In this document: positions 61,583-63,784 of the stretch, piece by piece | Position numbering within the stretch: the first letter of the stretch is position 1 | How the letters are laid out: every line of letters begins with the position of its first letter | Origin: Sinorhizobium fredii USDA 205 | GTDB lineage: Bacteria; Pseudomonadota; Alphaproteobacteria; Rhizobiales; Rhizobiaceae | DNA length: 63,784 nucleotides | NCBI RefSeq assembly: GCF_001461695.1 | Contig: NZ_AUTC01000090.1 | Span: 1 to 63,784 of the forward strand | Direction of reading: 5' to 3' | Made by a program: the position numbers and the translations under genes | The notes under the pieces: model-generated | Databases searched by the model: none | What the model saw: the letters and a program-made list of their open reading frames with translations, nothing else | Told to the model about the DNA's origin: nothing

Positions 61583-62802
61583 TGTCGCTGCTGTCTGTCG
61601 AAGAGGCGCTCACAAGGGTCCTTGCCCAGGCCCGGCCTAGCCGGGAGACGGAGCGGCTTGGGCTGCACGATTGCCTCGGCCGCGTGCTTGCCGAGGACAC
61701 GGGCGCTCTGCTCACCCATCCTCCCTTCGACAATTCTGCCATGGACGGCTACGCCGTCCGTCACGAGGACATCGCCAATGTCGGCGCCGAACTGACGGTG
61801 ATCGGGCAGTCGGCGGCGGGGCGCCGGTTTCAGGGCCGGCTTGGACCAGGCGAAGCCGTGCGCATCTTCACCGGCGCGCCGCTCGCGGCCGGCGCCGATA
61901 CCGTCATTCTGCAGGAGGATACAGAGCGGCTCGAGGGTGATCGGATCCGCACCCTGTTCGCCCCGGCAAAGGGCCGCCATATCCGCTTGGCCGGCCAGGA
62001 TTTCAAGCAGGGCGAAGTCACGCTTTCCGCCGGAAGCGTGCTCGATGCCGGCCGGTTGACGCTCGCCGCCAGCATGAATCACCCGACCCTGCCGGTCTTC
62101 CTGCGTCCAAAGATCGCAATTCTTGCAACGGGTGACGAGCTGCTGCCGCCCGGCAGTTCGCCCGGGGCCGACCAAATCATCGCCTCGAACAGTTTCGGTG
62201 TCGCGGCGATCGCTCGCGAAAATGGCGCGGATATACTGGATCTGGGCATCGTCAGCGACGACCGGGCTGCAATTGCCGCTGCCGTCGCCAAAGCGCAGGC
62301 CGCGCAAGCCGACGTGCTCGTCACGCTCGGTGGAGCCTCGGTCGGCGACCACGACCTTGTCCAATCGACGCTCGTCGCCTGCGGTATGACGCTCGATTTC
62401 TGGCGAATCGCCATGCGGCCGGGAAAGCCTCTGATGGTCGGCGACCTCGCCGGCATGCCGGTGCTCGGCCTACCCGGCAATCCGGTCTCGAGCCTCGTCT
62501 GCGCCCTGCTCTTCCTGGAGCCGTTGGCGCGCAGGCTTGCTCATCTTCCTGACCGCTCGCGCCTGATCGCCGCGAAGCTCGACGCGCCACTGCCGGCCAA
62601 CGACCGCCGCCAGGACTACGTTCGGGCGCACCTCTCCCGCGAGCCGGATGGATCGTTGCTGGCGCATCCCTTCGCACGCCAGGATTCGTCGATGACCAAG
62701 GTCTTCGCGCAGTCGGACGGCCTGATCGTTCGGCCGCCGCAAACACCCGCCGCGACGCCCGGAGACTCTTGCATCGTTCTAAAACTTCGCGATCCGGCCT
62801 GA
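61582..62802 (+). CDS. moeA: Molybdopterin molybdenumtransferase
   Basis: 406-aa protein inserting molybdate into adenylylated molybdopterin. PPFDNSAMDGYAVRHEDI in domain III, FTGAPLAAGADTVILQEDTE, the MoCF domain ILATGDELLPPGSSPGADQI and LVTLGGASVGDHDLVQSTLV, and LPGNPVSSLVCALLFLEPL identify the family. Start ATG 61582 overlaps the moaC stop. An IS3-type element begins about 80-110 bp downstream of the stop, and no lexA follows it here. Confidence 0.96.
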   Translation: MSLLSVEEALTRVLAQARPSRETERLGLHDCLGRVLAEDTGALLTHPPFDNSAMDGYAVRHEDIANVGAELTVIGQSAAGRRFQGRLGPGEAVRIFTGAPLAAGADTVILQEDTERLEGDRIRTLFAPAKGRHIRLAGQDFKQGEVTLSAGSVLDAGRLTLAASMNHPTLPVFLRPKIAILATGDELLPPGSSPGADQIIASNSFGVAAIARENGADILDLGIVSDDRAAIAAAVAKAQAAQADVLVTLGGASVGDHDLVQSTLVACGMTLDFWRIAMRPGKPLMVGDLAGMPVLGLPGNPVSSLVCALLFLEPLARRLAHLPDRSRLIAAKLDAPLPANDRRQDYVRAHLSREPDGSLLAHPFARQDSSMTKVFAQSDGLIVRPPQTPAATPGDSCIVLKLRDPA

Positions 62803-63784
62803 CATCGCTGCGCCCAGCATTTTGCTATCGGACTTTCGGTATTTCGGTAAATTAGAGCCTTTCCTGGTTAAATTGAAGCATTCTGTGGAGCGCCCCTTGG
62901 GGTGGACAGTGATCAGGCTGCGGTTTTGCCCGTCTGCCGGATGTGTTGATCCTCGAACTGCTGCGGACTGAGATAACCCAGCGCCGAGTGCAGCCGTCGT
63001 TTGTTGTAGATGTTCTCGATGAAGTCGGGAAGATGTTCGATGACGTCGTCATAGGTTTCGAACGCCATCGGATACACGGCCTCGACCTTGAGCGTCTTCA
63101 TGAAGCTTTCGGCCTTTGCATTGTCGTAGGGGTTGCCTCGGCGCCCCATAGAACCGGCTAGTCCGTGATGGCCGAGGTGTTGGCGATAGGTTTCCGCAGC
63201 GTATTGCGATCCACGATCGGAATGGTGGATGCAGCCGGCCGGTGGTCGTCTGCATTCGATGGCCGTCTTCAGTGCCACCAATGTCAGACGGGCATCGATT
63301 GACCGTCCGATGGCATACCCGACGACCATCCGTGACCAGGCATCAAGGATGACGGCGACATAGACGAAGCGATCCGGCAGGGCAACGTAGGTTATATCTC
63401 CCTGCCAGAGCTGGTCCGGTCCGGTCGGAGCGAATTCGCGCGCCAAATTCGGAAAGATCGGCCCATTGTGATCGCTGTCGGTCGTGGCAACGAAGCGCCG
63501 CCTGAACTTCGGCTGCAACCCGTGTTCGCGCATGAGACGGCGGATCTTCTTGTGGTTCACGACAAGGCCCTTTTGACGAAGAGCTGCGCCGACGCGACGA
63601 TAGCCGTAGAACTCGAACTCGTCGCAGATCGCAAACATGGCTTCGACGACAGCGGTGTCGTCAGCCTGCCCATCGCGGCGGTCATAATAGGTCGAACGAG
63701 CGATCCCCATCAGTCGACATCCTTCCGAGACGGAGATGCCATCGGGCCGGTGATGACGGATGTAGTCTCGTTTCTCGGCCGCGG
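62803..63784. mobile_element. IS3-family insertion element, left part (boundary uncertain)
   Basis: Contains the intact-looking OrfB integrase frame and a left flank carrying CCCCTTGGGG near 62893-62902. The element continues past 63784, so its right end, inverted repeats and target duplication cannot be seen. The left end lies somewhere between the moeA stop at 62802 and 62912; the feature start is the earliest possible limit, not a mapped boundary. Confidence 0.6.
62913..63784 (-). CDS. IS3 family transposase OrfB, partial (runs off right edge)
   Basis: Open frame from the window's right edge to a stop at 62913, about 290 residues visible; the ATG at 63710 begins only the best-conserved part, and the frame stays open through 63784 ([16 protein letters not shown]... 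before [10 protein letters not shown]). The catalytic DDE triad of the integrase domain is intact: Asp in [10 protein letters not shown] (residue 105 from 63710), Asp in [10 protein letters not shown] (165) and Glu in [10 protein letters not shown] (201), with 35 residues between the last two. [16 protein letters not shown] ends the domain. In IS3 elements OrfB is made as a fusion with OrfA by frameshift; OrfA would lie beyond the window. The element's left inverted repeat is probably within 62840-62912. Confidence 0.9.
   Translation of the reverse strand, partial: AAEKRDYIRHHRPDGISVSEGCRLMGIARSTYYDRRDGQADDTAVVEAMFAICDEFEFYGYRRVGAALRQKGLVVNHKKIRRLMREHGLQPKFRRRFVATTDSDHNGPIFPNLAREFAPTGPDQLWQGDITYVALPDRFVYVAVILDAWSRMVVGYAIGRSIDARLTLVALKTAIECRRPPAGCIHHSDRGSQYAAETYRQHLGHHGLAGSMGRRGNPYDNAKAESFMKTLKVEAVYPMAFETYDDVIEHLPDFIENIYNKRRLHSALGYLSPQQFEDQHIRQTGKTAA

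Overview
The window looks like a chromosomal segment from a Sinorhizobium/Ensifer-type member of the Rhizobiaceae. This rests on GC-rich alphaproteobacterial coding, a glnB-glnA pair behind a sigma-54 promoter, a GTTC-N7-GTTC-type LexA box, an invasion-locus-B protein, a ppiD-trpD-trpC-moaC-moeA gene string, and rhizobial intergenic mosaic-type repeats. It is mostly housekeeping DNA: about 60 protein genes, four tRNAs (Ala-CGC, Cys-GCA, Asn-GTT, Leu-TAA), three copies of a ~110 bp palindromic repeat, one 44 bp near-perfect inverted repeat pair, and an IS3-family transposase running off the right edge.

Layout. 0-6.3 kb: edge of a flavin reductase, a Leu/Ile/Val-type binding protein with an S58 peptidase, rpe with two coupled hypothetical genes, purB and a PilZ protein. 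6.3-14.1 kb: a DUF2189 membrane protein, an RBBP9-like hydrolase, then a probable carbohydrate locus. In that locus a sugar-binding protein without visible permeases is divergent from a four-gene string joined by 4-nt overlaps (LacI regulator, DUF2264 protein, 2-hydroxyacid dehydrogenase, TIM-barrel isomerase/epimerase), with palindromic operator candidates between them. 14.1-19 kb: three tRNAs, a 55-aa lipoprotein, lexA, a sterol-desaturase-type di-iron enzyme, and a sparse stretch that may encode a structured small RNA at 17978-18066. 19-30 kb: an SMR efflux pair, an SDR enzyme, a sulfur/alanine cluster (cysK, alaX, sseA, GNAT), ald with its divergent Lrp-type regulator, a membrane diguanylate cyclase and cpdB.

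30-38 kb: hlyU-like gene, ilvA, a secreted hypothetical protein, tRNA-Leu, a group of four very small hypothetical genes, wrbA, a CinA-type protein, gpt and the NAD(P)HX repair enzyme. 38-44.5 kb: sigma-54-driven glnB-glnA, hspQ, an IalB-family protein, a YejA-like peptide-binding protein with a TTG start, and a FrnE-like DsbA protein. 44.5-57 kb: mfd-sdhE, recG, DUF502, GNAT-glmS, glmU and a Na/Pi cotransporter. 57.3-62.8 kb: ppiD, trpD, trpC, moaC, moeA, followed by the IS3 element.

No phage, CRISPR array, defence island or biosynthetic cluster is visible. The least explained parts are the DUF2264 locus with its orphan binding protein, the structured RNA candidate near 18.0 kb, the 33.0-34.1 kb small-gene group, and the alaX gene embedded between cysK and sseA.
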